Source: Notolepis coatsorum
Lineage: Eukaryota > Chordata > Actinopteri > Aulopiformes > Paralepididae
DNA: 64,000 nt
Assembly (NCBI GenBank): GCA_963971535.1
Contig: OZ020588.1
Location: forward strand, 128,005,318-128,069,317
Direction: 5' to 3'
Of the stretch, positions 1 through 9,680 are shown piece by piece. The translations under genes were made by a program, and so were the position numbers. Numbering within the stretch: position 1 is the stretch's first letter; every line of letters begins with the position of its first letter. The notes beneath the pieces are model-generated. The model was not told the origin of the DNA, ran no database searches, and was given only the letters and a program-made list of their open reading frames with translations.

Positions 1-148
1 GTGCAGCAGAGCCCTACTTGACTAGAAGACATTCCCCTCTAATGGAGTTACTGTTTTGTTGCACATTTCTGTTTTTTGTGAAAATAAATACGCCCGTCTG
101 AACTACCTGTCTGTGTCGTGCTGTTGGGGTTGTTTACAAAACTTAACA
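1..148 (+). mobile_element. 3' end of an LTR, cut by the window edge
   Basis: The sequence has an AATAAA signal near position 84 and then a U5-like stretch ending in TTAACA at 148. It resembles the end of the solo LTR at 29586-30539: both run from AAATAAAT through a TGTGTYGTGCTRTTGGGGT-like stretch to an AACA end. I infer a plus-strand LTR whose 5' part lies outside the window. No target-site duplication can be checked. The 250 bases after it (149-395) hold nothing I recognise. Confidence 0.4.
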
Positions 149-395
149 AGAAGTGCTACAGGTCTGTGTGTTTTTCAAGGATTGCCTATTTATGGAAAGG
201 CAAGTCGTGCTAATACACTGGTTGAATGGAAGGAGGGCTAAGTGGCCTCCATGTTGACATTGTTGCATTGTAAGAGTAACGTATAGGTTTAGGTTAATTG
301 TATAGGTTAATAAAAGTGTATTCTTCAACATAAAATTTTAGCTCAGCTAAGACGTGTGCTAGATTACGTTGTGAATGTGTTGTGATGCCTAACAC

Positions 396-454
396 AACAA
401 AATAATATCGCTGTGCTTTTACAGGGCAGGGCCTGTTGCTAGCATCAACCACTA
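396..454 (+). repeat. Direct repeat, copy 1 of 2
   Basis: About 58 bases, running from AACAAAATAATATCGC through a TTTTACAGGG stretch, recur at 949-1008 with scattered mismatches. The two copies flank the foldback element at 487-916, so this may be a small duplication of the surrounding DNA rather than a transposon end. Confidence 0.6.
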
Positions 455-486
455 CTACTAGGCTATGCTAAAGCTAATGTTAGTGT

Positions 487-916
487 CACTGGGCCGTGTG
501 ATTTTTTCTCATAGCCGCAGTTTGCGAAGACGCTCTCTGATTGGCTAGCCCGCGTACAGCGAAGACCCTCTCTGATTGGTTTAGCTCCGAAGGGCTCTTC
601 CGCCTTGTACATATATATTCTCTGCTTCGAAGTGGTTATGCTTTGGCCCTCTTTCGAAGTGGGTATGCTTAGAGTTTATCTTTAGAGCAGGGCGATGGAC
701 CACCAGCCCTGATTCCAAACTCTAAGCATAACCCACTTCGAAAGAGGGCCAAAGCATAACCACTTCGAAGCAGAGAATATATATGTACAAGGCGGACATT
801 TCTATCCCAGAGCCCTTCGGAGCTAAACCAATCAGAGAGGGTCTTCGCTGTACGCGGGCTAGCCAATCAGAGAGCGTCTTCGCAAACTGCGGCTACAAAT
901 AAAAATCACGCCACTG
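487..916. mobile_element. Foldback (palindromic) non-autonomous element, hAT-like ends
   Basis: Two arms of roughly 165-180 bases are reverse complements around a short centre near 690-715. The left arm begins near 512 with TAGCCGCAGTTTGCG and the right arm ends near 895 with its complement. The similarity continues less exactly to outer ends CACTGGGCC (487) and CGCCACTG (916), which resemble hAT termini of the CAGTGG type. There is no coding capacity. The 8-base flanks do not match, so the target duplication is lost or the outer boundaries are wrong. Confidence 0.6.
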
Positions 917-948
917 GACCTGTTGCTCTGGTAAGAATTCTGTAAAGT

Positions 949-1008
949 AAACAAAAAATATCGCCAGGCTTTTACAGGGAAGGGCCTGTTACTAGTATCA
1001 CACACTAA
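949..1008 (+). repeat. Direct repeat, copy 2 of 2
   Basis: Second copy of the block at 396-454. Positions 1009-1570 hold no gene or repeat I recognise. A short frame there is GT-rich and not convincing as coding. Confidence 0.6.
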
Positions 1009-1570
1009 AACTAAAGCTGATTATAATGGAGTGCTAGATAGGTGTGTGTGTGTTTGTTGGCACAATGCAGTAGTCTATAAATGTTTTAGGGAGCTGAGAA
1101 AATCTCAAGGAAAGAAAATTCCTCCGATGCTGTATATTGTTATGTACAATATAAGGAGGGATGTGATTGGTTCTACAGTTTCAACAGACATGTTCATATT
1201 CAGGCTGTATTGTTATTGGGTCATTATACCATTTATGTAATTTAACATTATAAATGCACTGCTTGATTTAGACCTTTATTTATTTAATCCCTTAAAGTAT
1301 TTTGCTATTTTGCACTCTAGTTTACCCCTAAAGAAAATACAGCTGGGAGATACAATTGGACATATTTCACTTCAACCAATTAATCTCCAGCTACAAAAAT
1401 AATACATTTTTAATATTTATAGGACTCACTCATATTCATCATTATCTTGGCCACTATTAACAAATCAGATAACTATGGACAAACCAAATAGTATGTCTCC
1501 CTGCCTGCCTAAACTCTACCTGGGGTGGGGGATTGGAGATAAAGGGAAATAGACAGAGGGAGGAATGAGC

Positions 1571-1735
1571 GAAAAGTGGAATTATATTGTGACTTAAGGA
1601 AAGGATTGGAAGAGGGGAGGAGGAGCAGTGGAAAAAAGAAAAGCTCAAGTCGTCTCAATGTAATTATCTTTCAATTCATATTGATTTGCATCAGGTTAGT
1701 TAAGTAAGTTGAATCAACGGAGTGATGTCAACTTG
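1571..1735 (+). repeat. Duplicated block A, copy 1
   Basis: A purine-rich block starting GAAAAGTGGAATTATATT and running to GGAGTGATGTCAA is repeated at 3139-3287 with only a few differences and one short indel. The second copy runs straight into an L2 LINE 3' fragment; the first does not. The function is unknown. Between this block and 2607 I see only a perfect 16-base palindrome (1864-1879), a run of about 20 G ending near 1904, and no supported gene. Confidence 0.75.
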
Positions 1736-2607
1736 ATATTTCAGATTCTCCCACATTTACAATATATTGTTACATACACTTAAATATTATAAGTTACTAC
1801 ATTTTTAACAGGGCTCTAGACTATTCAGGACCTTAATATTGGGCTTTAGACTGTGAGTACAATGGTTGCATATGCAACCTTTTGGGGGGGGGGGGGGGGG
1901 GGGGTTCATGTTCATATTTAATTTGGTGGCACTGGTGCGGTGTTGGAGAAATTGCCTGGTCACGCCACGTAATATAATGACAAGCGTATTTCTTGTTACT
2001 AGGAGTGGGAGCTAACGCGTTAGCTATCCTGGGGAATAGTACACATTGATTAGGGGTGGGGGGTCAGTGAGGTTGTTGTCATTAAAGAGGCAGACATGCT
2101 GCTGAGGAGGCAGGCACTTAATCAGCATATACACCACCATGACTTTCAAACCTTGACCACAACAAAAAAAGAAGGAGATTCTAATACAATAGAAACCATG
2201 TTACGTGATGCCTGTCCAAATTAGTTTGTTTGTTTTTATCTTTAACGGTTGACTTTTAGGAGATCTGCAAGGTTTTGATCCGGCAGCGATGCTATACGGT
2301 AAGGGAAACGTTACGTATGGGGTTGGCAGGAGGGGACAAAGCAGGCTTTGTTGGGGGGAAAACCTCCAAGGAGCGCCGTTAGAGTTTAGAGGTTCAGATG
2401 AAGGGAGATAAAAACTCACTTACAGAGTACTTAGCCTGCACTTTAACTGTTACCCCCCGATGGGTGGGAAGGCCAACCCTCTAGGAAGTTTTCTCCCACA
2501 TAATAATACCTTTGTTTTATTAAGAGCAAAGCCAAAGACAGTTTTCCACCTTTCTGTGGACAATAACATTCTATTCTAAAAAAAACATTGACTATGAGAG
2601 CCTTGAA

Positions 2608-2740
2608 CACTGAACTCTCCACACACAAGCACACATGAGCACACACACGAGTCGACGTCACTCCCAAATAAGAAAAACAGCTCAAAATGTATTTTTGACT
2701 GTCGAAAACGAAATAAAATACTGCATTCCGCCTGCATTAT
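2608..2740 (+). repeat. Duplicated L2 tail plus hAT fragment, copy 1
   Basis: The end of an L2 coding region (from CCTTGAACACTGAAC) followed by the start of a hAT-type fragment (GTCGACGTCACTCCC). The same junction occurs at 3410-3551, so both copies come from one ancestral L2 copy already carrying the insertion. This copy breaks off at 2740, where a different LINE tail begins. Confidence 0.75.
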
Positions 2741-3138
2741 GACGTATATCTTTTTTTAATTTGATTTGAAATCTTTATTTCGAACATGTAAATAAATACA
2801 AACAATATAAAATCAAAACAAATCAATGATCTCAAGACATTTTATAAATTAAAAATAAAAAAATAAACAAAAGCAAAACATAACTCAATTTACATGTTTG
2901 AAAAGGAGTAGGAAGAAGTATACACTTATTTATCCCTACCCCTTTTCCACTACTCAAATTAGTGTACTAATTTAACACCTTACAAAACAAATATATATAT
3001 ATGCAAAACAAAAAACTAAAATTATATATGTAAAACATGAAAGAAATAAAATAAAAATGTAAACACCCGTGAATGTCAAATCCCTTCTTCATCCCTGTAC
3101 CTCGTGAACATCATTTCCTTATAATTCAGTTTGAATTG
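2741..3138 (-). mobile_element. 3' end of a LINE, minus strand, family not assigned
   Basis: Read on the minus strand, this AT-rich stretch ends in GTTCGAAATAAAG followed by an A-rich tail (plus-strand T run near 2752). It contains a pyrimidine-rich CTTCTTCCTACTCC-like motif often seen near the ends of fish LINEs. No coding sequence remains. It lies exactly between two duplicated blocks, so it probably inserted after or together with the rearrangement. Confidence 0.5.
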
Positions 3139-3287
3139 GAAAGTGGAATTATATTGTGATTTAAGGAAAGGATTGGAAGAGGGGAGGAGGAGCAATGGAA
3201 AAAAGAAAAGCTCAAGTCGTCTCAATGGAATTATCTTTCAATTCATATTGATTTGCATCAGGTTATTTAAGGAGTGATGTCAATAAT
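3139..3287 (+). repeat. Duplicated block A, copy 2
   Basis: Near-identical copy of 1571-1735. It joins directly to the L2 fragment that starts at about 3285. Confidence 0.75.
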
Positions 3288-4135
3288 GAAAGACCCTCAC
3301 CACCCCAACAACAGCATGTTCATGCTGCTGAGGTCAGGCAGACACCTTGCGAACACCAGCTACTAGGACAGAGAGACTTCGGCTCAGCTTCTTCCCCCAG
3401 GCCATCAGAGCCTTGAACACTGAACTCTCCACACACAAGCACACATGAGCACACACACGAGTCGACGTCACTCCCAAATAAGAAAAACAGCTCAAAATGT
3501 ATTTTTGACTGTCGAAAACGAAATAAAATACTGCATTCCGCCTGCATTATGAATTTATGATGAGATAGTAACGAAATAGTAATGCACAGCCACTTGGACA
3601 AGTAACAGCAATCAGATTACTGGCTTTTAAAGATTAACGCGTTAGATTACTATTTTCGGGGAAAAGTAATCAGATTACAATAACGCGTTACTTAGTAACG
3701 CGTTACTGGCATCACTGCACACGACACACACACTGTACACGCTCACACACTAGCAGCCACTTTAACATGAGCAAGCACACACTCATGCTGCACACACCCA
3801 CACTTATGGCCACTAAGGAAAGGTCACTTTAAGAATAGTATAGTATAACCTGAGATTGTATAAAATAGCATGTACAGAAAGACCCAGTGCCTCATCCGTA
3901 GCTAACAGTGTATTGCACTACCACAGGACCTAGCATGTCATACGATGCTCTGTAAATAACTTATGTACATATACCGATATGCCCTACTCTGTTTACTTGT
4001 TTTATTGCACAATGTCGTTCTATTGGATTCTATTATATGTTATTACTATTGTATTATGCACATCGTTGCGGGCAAGACCACCCGCATTTCATTGTATACT
4101 TGTATGCCGTGACAAATAAAACTCTTGATATTTCA
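3285..4135 (+). mobile_element. 5'-truncated L2 LINE, 3' end only
   Basis: The start matches the C-terminal codons of the L2 copy at 24869-26009 (the AATGAAAGACCC...GGTCAGGCAGAC stretch). The end matches its 3' UTR: GACCACCCGCATTTCATTG, then GACAAATAAAACTCTTGA. The fragment is split at 3459-3718 by a hAT-type insertion. Only the last 50 or so codons and the 3' UTR survive, which is typical of LINE 5' truncation. Confidence 0.8.
3459..3718 (-). mobile_element. hAT-type non-autonomous fragment inside the L2 tail
   Basis: It ends in TTACTGGCATCACTG, the same terminus as the complete element at 32900-34072, and its interior matches about 33825-34072 of that element closely. The opposite end is missing: it starts inside the element at TCGACGTCACTCCC. 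The flanks are CA-rich, so a target duplication cannot be judged. Confidence 0.75.
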
Positions 4136-4292
4136 AGTTGCTCTGGATAAGAGCTTCTGTTACATGCCTAAAATCATGTAATTGTAATAAATGGCAGTCC
4201 TGTTTTTTTATAGGTATCGTGCTGGTGCTAAGACAATATATGTATGCTTTAAACAAACAAACAAACAAACAAACAAACAAAATACATACATG

Positions 4293-4440
4293 CAGGGCCG
4301 CCTCAGGGGGTGTGCGAGCAGTGCGGTCGCACAGGGCCTCGCGGGAAGGGGGGCCTCGCAAAAAAAAAAAATAATAATAAATAATTTTTTCTTTTTTTTC
4401 TTTTTTTTTTTTTGCGAGGCCCCCCTTCCCGCGAGGCCCT
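4293..4440. repeat. Hairpin with 38-base arms, part of a hAT-like end
   Basis: A perfect inverted repeat: the arm at 4333-4370 (AGGGCCTCGCGGGAAGG, then a poly-A run) is complementary to 4401-4440. An outer CAGGGCCGCC at 4293 resembles a hAT terminus. A (CAAA)n run precedes it at 4250-4280. No matching far end was identified, so the parent element is uncertain. Confidence 0.7.
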
Positions 4441-5022
4441 TTTTCATCACAGACCTAAAATCTAGTTTTGCTTATATGCTTATATATTTCACATTAGACA
4501 CGTTTGTAGAATGTGTCTGACTTGTTCCTGCCTCTGCGGCTCTGCAGACTGCAGTTTTCCGGTTTCTGCGGCTTTGCTGCTCTACAGATTTTAGGATAGT
4601 GTTTCCGGTCTCTTCTCCCGTCCGCCGTAATAGAAGAAGAAGAAGAAGAAGACACACGACACGAGGTAGAGGGATGATCAAATTCAGCGCTATTCAGAGG
4701 AGCCAGTGGATGTCTTTTCAAAAGCAGCATGGATCAGAAGAAATTACACCGTGGGCCAAGAAAGTCTCCTTCCAACTTTACCATTGGCGCCGCATTGATA
4801 CTGCGTTATGGTGAGTCAACCTATTATTATATTCCCGCCGTGGACCTATCTCTCTCTCTCTCTCTCTGGAGCCAAACTGGTCGACTAGCTAATAGTACTA
4901 CTAGTAGCTAACGGTGTGTGCCTGGTGTCAGCACCTGGCTGTATGTAGCCGCATAGCTTGCTTCTGCGTTAGCTAATGGTTAGCGATAGCCTGGTTGAGC
5001 TAACTGTTAACGTCGAAGCTAA
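4441..5022 (+). other. Unassigned stretch with one exon-like segment
   Basis: An open frame from an ATG at 4729 runs 28 codons to a good splice-donor-like ATGGTGAGT at about 4809. An (AAG)n run lies upstream at 4635-4652 and a (TC)n run follows at 4852-4867. The short basic peptide matches no family I know. It could be a first exon, perhaps of a transposase given the hAT-like end at 4293, or chance. Confidence 0.2.
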
Positions 5023-5180
5023 ACAGCTAACTCAAGGCTAACTGATAGCATCAAACGAACGTTCCCAGCCGAGCGCAGCCGGCAGTTAACGTCGAAGCTA
5101 AACAGCTAACTGGCTAACTGCCGGCTGCGCTCGGCTGGGAACGTTCGTTTGATGCTATCAGTTAGCCTTGAGTTAGCTGT
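5023..5180. repeat. 66-base-arm perfect hairpin with overlapping direct repeats
   Basis: The arms at 5023-5088 and 5115-5180 are exact reverse complements around a 26-base loop. A 27-base direct repeat (GTTAACGTCGAAGCTAAAC...) occurs at 5006-5032 and again at 5085-5111, where it fills the loop. Perfect arms suggest recent origin or gene conversion. No transposon ends are evident. Confidence 0.85.
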
Positions 5181-5718
5181 TAGCTTGTGCTACGACCATT
5201 GACATTAGCCGTGAGAATAGCAGGGGGTTTTGGCACTCTGACTACGACATCATCTTTGACAGAAGATGTAGTCGGGCCTGCACCATGACAAGGCTCTGGC
5301 AGCAGCTTATTTTTGTCCCGACAGCGAGAGGCCTTTCGTCAACGTGGAGACCTGTGTTACGGCCTTTCGCCCTGCGTTCCTTGGTGCAGGTAAGATTAAT
5401 GAAAATGTCATGACATTACCCCACTCTTCCTTCCTTCCCCTCCCGAATGTTTTGTTAATAACGATGTTTTTTTCCAGGCAAAACATATGCTACTTCACAA
5501 CATTTGGAGATACGACATGTGCTGTGTGTGAATGTCTTGGTCGTTTGTGTAGCTTGGGTAGCGTTGGGCCGTTGGCCAAAGCTGTGTGTGTCACAGTACC
5601 TGGCTAGCCTATTTAGCTGATGTCGGCCATTGGCTCCTTGCTGCTTTGGTTTCTCTATAGACCCTCTTCTCTTTGGATTTAAGTGTTGATCTTTGTCCTT
5701 TTTGATCTCTCATACATG
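5181..5718 (+). other. Unassigned stretch, one splice-donor-like site
   Basis: A 35-codon frame starting at the ATG at 5285 ends at a consensus-like donor, GTGCAGGTAAG, near 5386-5396. The N-terminal codons are hydrophobic and basic, as in a targeting peptide, but there is no second exon or homology to support a gene. The rest shows nothing recognisable. Confidence 0.2.
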
Positions 5719-5739
5719 CTCTCTCTAACACACACACAT

Positions 5740-5773
<34 letters not shown>

Positions 5774-5812
5774 ACACACATGCTCTCTCTCTCTCTCTCT
5801 TTCTAACACACA
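5719..5812 (+). repeat. (CT)n microsatellite at the RTE LINE 3' end
   Basis: Interrupted CT tracts with ACACAC islands. They sit directly after the 3' end of the minus-strand LINE at 5818-6571, so they may be its simple-sequence tail expanded after insertion. Confidence 0.8.
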
Positions 5813-5817
5813 CAGTC

Positions 5818-6571
5818 TGCCTATGGCGGCCTTTCTCCCCAATCCATTCTGTCCCCACTTCTTCTCTCCAACTCCGTGACTCCACCTCTCACTCCGCTCC
5901 AATCACAGACGTCATCTACCCAGCCTCTTCTTGGTCTTCCTCTCTTTCCATCCACCTTCCCCATCACCACCTTCTTGAACATCTCCCCACTGGATCCTCT
6001 CAGAACATGCCCGCACATATCCGCTCTTCTCAGTACCTCCTCATTCTTGATCTTATCCTTCCATGTTATCTTCAGCATCTTCCTCAGCGTCCACAGTTCA
6101 AAAGAGTCTATCATCCTCTTTGCCTCTTCATTCAGCATCCATGCTTCTGCTCCGTATGAAAAGACTGACATAACATACGTTTCCAAAATCCTGGTCTTCG
6201 TTTTCCAACTTGTGTTTCTTCTCAATAATTCTTTATGGTTCCAGAATGCGCCCTTTGCAATTCCGGTTCTTCTCTTAATGTCCATGTTAGCTCTTCCACC
6301 TTCACTGATCCAGCTTCCAAGGTACATGTGCTCTTTCACTTGTTAAAGTTTTTCTCCATCCACCTGTATTTTACAAACAGTTCCTGGTGTTTTTTCAATG
6401 ATCATTACTTTAGTTTTCTTTGTGTTTAGCGACATTCCATAGTTTTTGCATTCGACATTCAGCTTATTCATCATGTCCTGTAGATCTTCTTGACAGTTAC
6501 AGACTATAGCAGTGTCATCCGCGTATCTTATATTGGTGATGTTCTCTTCGCCAAGTTTTACTCCTTTCCCT
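5818..6571 (-). pseudogene. RTE-type LINE, C-terminal half of ORF2 (broken)
   Basis: On the minus strand this holds the reverse transcriptase YADD motif (near 6520, within a NIRYADDT context) and then the thumb and C-terminal region typical of RTE/BovB-like LINEs: YLGSWISEGG, an SVFSYGAEAW segment, LRKMLKITWKDK and a GKRGRPRRGW basic tail. It is not one open frame; a frame change falls near 6340. The upstream half, with RT motifs A and B, lies 3.4 kb away at 9996-10487 because a retroviral element has inserted between motif B and motif C. The RTE placement rests on motif resemblance only. Confidence 0.8.
6568..6571 (+). other. Target-site duplication of the retroviral insertion, left copy
   Basis: CCCT here and at 9996-9999 bracket an insert that begins TGGGG and ends TACA. 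Removing the insert and one CCCT keeps the LINE frame open from the QGC motif through YADD, which fixes the boundary independently of the short repeat. Confidence 0.75.
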
Positions 6572-7003
6572 TGGGGAATATATCGCCAAGACCTCGTAAC
6601 CTGTGTGTAAACAACGCCCCTTCCCTTCCAAACCTCCCCCTTCCCCCCCCCCGTTATGTTCAGTGTATGTTTTAACTCCCACGTCTCTATTGTTTTGATA
6701 CAGGTTACCATAGAGAAGCGCGCATAAAATGTAACGTATTCTGCATAAATGAAATGCTGGCCAATACGGAGCTAAACAAACACTTCCTGTTTCCAGGCAT
6801 GTAGCATGACGGTATTAGTAGTCCACATAAACAACGTTATATTAGACTTTATAACCTTAGAATACGTTGACACAAACTATAGAGTAAAACGGTTAAATGT
6901 AAACATTTTAGTTTAGGTTAACTTCTCGGTCCATTACAACCGAAGTTGTAAAACCGAAGTGCATAGATTCAAGATCACCCAATCCAAAATAACTTTAGCT
7001 TGA

Positions 7004-7612
7004 ATGAATGCCCATTTCTCTAAATGGGTCGAAGTCTTCCCATGCAGACGCAACAACGCTCAAGCAGTAGCTAAGGTATTAGTCAGAGAAATAATCCCAA
7101 GATTCGGTTGTCCACACTCTATAAATTCGGACAGAGGTACTCACTTTACGGCACAACTGATAAACAACTTATCTACCGCATTAGGCATGAAAATACACCT
7201 GCACACACCCTACCACCCTGAAAGTGCAGGTGCGGTAGAAAGACAAAACTCAACCATCAAGAACCGTCTAGCTAAGACATGCACAGAGACAGGCCTTAAA
7301 TGGCCCGACGCCCTCCCCATAGTATTAATGCAAATGAGATCAATGCCAAACCGAGGAACAGGATTGTCGCCTCACGAGATATTATTTGGACGTCCAATGT
7401 CGGCCCCGATCACAATGCTTCCCCCGCTATCACAAGTCCAGTTATTGCTAGCAGATGAAATTGCCATTAACTATTACAAAGCTTTGTGTGCCCAGATGAA
7501 GGGACTCCACCCCTTAGTGAGGCAGGCACAACCACAACCACCAACAACACCATGTCATGGATTGAACCCAGGTGACTATGTGTATATAATGGTGTTCAAA
7601 AGAAAAAGTTAA
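7004..7612 (+). pseudogene. Retroviral integrase, C-terminal half of pol
   Basis: The frame covers part of the integrase core and the start of the C-terminal domain. Visible are the second catalytic Asp in a NSDRGTHF context (about residue 42) and the Glu in PESAGAVERQN (about residue 77). The N-terminal zinc-binding domain and the first Asp are missing. The frame stops at 7612, but a shifted frame continues with a GPFLVLL and WIHASHC stretch to about 7729, as in the tail of retroviral integrase, so a single frameshift near 7606 ends it early. It lies just upstream of env, the normal retroviral order. Confidence 0.85.
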
Positions 7613-7752
7613 CTAAACCCCAGATGGTCTGGTCCATTTCTGGTGTTGCTAGTAACGGACATGGCAGTGAAGTGCGACGAAAAAGCATCCTGGATCCATG
7701 CATCCCACTGCAAAGGGGCAAATCAATCATGAGACCAGTATCAATAGGAAAA

Positions 7753-8958
7753 ATGACCACCAACTGGAACTGCTTAATCATTGCATGCGGCATAGCGGGA
7801 TGCATTGTGTGGCCGACACTGGACGAATCTCAATCATGGACCACTGGGTTTAAGGGCGGTAAGGGGAAAGCAGTTTCTATTACCCCAGTGAATTTTACAG
7901 AATGTGTGTCTCAAAAGGGTTGGGGAAAGAATGCCGGGGTGTTGGAACATTGTGAAGTGCCCCAGGTGACCCGCAAACGAAGAGCGATATCCCCCCGGAC
8001 CCGATACAATATCTACCACATCCGCCAACAAAGATTAACACCACCCTGGGACAACATCTACCCCGTAAAGAAGCCACTGAGCCCTACTCGTAAATATGAT
8101 CGAGGGGCACAGCAGCTTCCTACGACCAAAGAGCCCCCCACCACCCCCCAAAGCACACACCGAACGACAACACCAGCCCCGCCTGGGACCTACTGGATCT
8201 GTGGTGCAAAAGCTTACCCTTCCCCCGGATGGAAAGGCACATGTGCATTAGGATATTTATTACCAGCCATGAGAGTGACATCGACCCTACCACAACACCC
8301 ACTTACTAGAAAGACACGCCACGCAAATTACTTCCACACACATGACCGTGCCTGCAATACATGTGATTTTTTCAGAGCACTAATCCCTTCCTACGGTGTG
8401 ATGTCCACCCAAGATCAATCCACACTGATAGAAGACTTAGCCAACACAGATGCTGAAGGACTGTCACTCGTCAGCAACGAACTGGCATCAGTTAGATTGA
8501 TGACATTGCAGAACAGAGCAGCTCTGGACTTCTTGCTATCTAGTTCTGGAGGAAAGTGTAAACTAATCGGTCAAGAATGCTGTGTCTATATACCTGCAAA
8601 CGACAACATGACTATACCACGCATCATTGAACACCTGCACAACATCTCCAGAGCCGCACACGTCCCCCCAACGTATACCATGTCTGATTGGATGACTGAG
8701 AAACTTGGTACAATAGGAGCAGTGGTAGTTCGGTACATTATGTATGCAGTGATAATATTTGTTACCCTAGTAGTGTGTGTGCATGCTATAAAATTCGGAA
8801 TTGGGTACATCATAAAATCAATCTGCACAGGCCAAACCCCCCCGATAACCATGATGATCGCCATGACCATGAGAGAAGAAATGCAAAAAGAACCCACCAA
8901 CCCCCTCGCACCATACTTCCACAGATACGCACTAGAATCCACAATGCAGAACCTCTAA
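7753..8958 (+). CDS. env: Retroviral envelope glycoprotein (Env), short but unbroken frame
   Basis: The frame is open from before 7624; I place the start at the ATG at 7753 because the preceding codons overlap the integrase tail in another frame. That gives about 401 residues. A hydrophobic segment near residues 8-20 could be a signal peptide. A Pro/Thr-rich stretch lies mid-protein. The C-terminal half looks like a gamma/epsilon-type TM subunit: an LQNRAALDFLL segment (about residues 257-267), a C-X6-CC motif about 10 residues further on, then a strong membrane-spanning segment at about 326-350 and a short tail. A canonical furin site is not clear; RKRR occurs early and a weaker RKTR later. 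It is shorter than a usual Env, mainly in the surface part. Integrase lies immediately upstream. No splice signals were assessed. Confidence 0.75.
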   Translation: MTTNWNCLIIACGIAGCIVWPTLDESQSWTTGFKGGKGKAVSITPVNFTECVSQKGWGKNAGVLEHCEVPQVTRKRRAISPRTRYNIYHIRQQRLTPPWDNIYPVKKPLSPTRKYDRGAQQLPTTKEPPTTPQSTHRTTTPAPPGTYWICGAKAYPSPGWKGTCALGYLLPAMRVTSTLPQHPLTRKTRHANYFHTHDRACNTCDFFRALIPSYGVMSTQDQSTLIEDLANTDAEGLSLVSNELASVRLMTLQNRAALDFLLSSSGGKCKLIGQECCVYIPANDNMTIPRIIEHLHNISRAAHVPPTYTMSDWMTEKLGTIGAVVVRYIMYAVIIFVTLVVCVHAIKFGIGYIIKSICTGQTPPITMMIAMTMREEMQKEPTNPLAPYFHRYALESTMQNL

Positions 8959-8989
8959 ACCAAGCCAAATAATTTTTTTAAACCGCCCA

Positions 8990-9680
8990 TTTGATAGTGT
9001 ATATACTAAATGATTTTATATTTTACCATTTTATCTCATTTGTTTACTATTTTATAATTCATTTTATGTTTACCTTCATTCCTTTAATTGTTTCATTCAT
9101 TGATTTTATAATTCATTTGTTTTTCATTTTATGCTTCCTTTCAATCCTTTAAATGATTTTATATTTTACCATTTTATCTCATTTGTTTAATATTTTATAA
9201 TTCATTTTATGTTTACTTTCATTCCTTTAAGTTGTTTCATTCATTGATCTGATGGTCATATTAATTTGATAGTGTATATACTAAAGTAAAAGGTTGTTGC
9301 CGTCATTTAAGACAAAAAGGGACGATATTCACAACCCTGAAAATATATATAGATCTTAACCCACACTGTATAAATACTGACATTTAAATAAGCATTAATT
9401 TTATATTTATTTTCAATCCTTTAAATGATTTTATATTTTACCATTTTATCTCATTTGTTTACTATTTTATAATTCATTTTATGTTTACTTTCATTCAATC
9501 ATTGATTTTATAATTCATTTGTTTTTCATTTTATGCTTCTTTTCAATCCTGTAAATGATTTTATATTTTACCATTTTATCTCATTTGTTTACTATTTTAT
9601 AATTCATGTTATGTTTACTTTCATTCCTTTAATTGTTTCATTCATTGATCTGATGGTCATACAGTATTTGTATTAAGTCC
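8990..9680 (+). repeat. AT-rich tandem/dispersed repeat array after env
   Basis: A unit of about 60-120 bases containing TTTTATATTTTACCATTTTA and TTTATAATTCATTTTATG recurs at about 9010, 9150, 9428 and 9555, with TTTGATAGTGTATATACTAAA at both 8990 and 9265. It is non-coding and lies between env and the 3' LTR-like end. Confidence 0.8.

Noticed and set aside
5683-6346. Plus-strand frames of 156-158 codons
   Set aside because: Antisense shadows of the minus-strand RTE LINE, whose motifs are clear.
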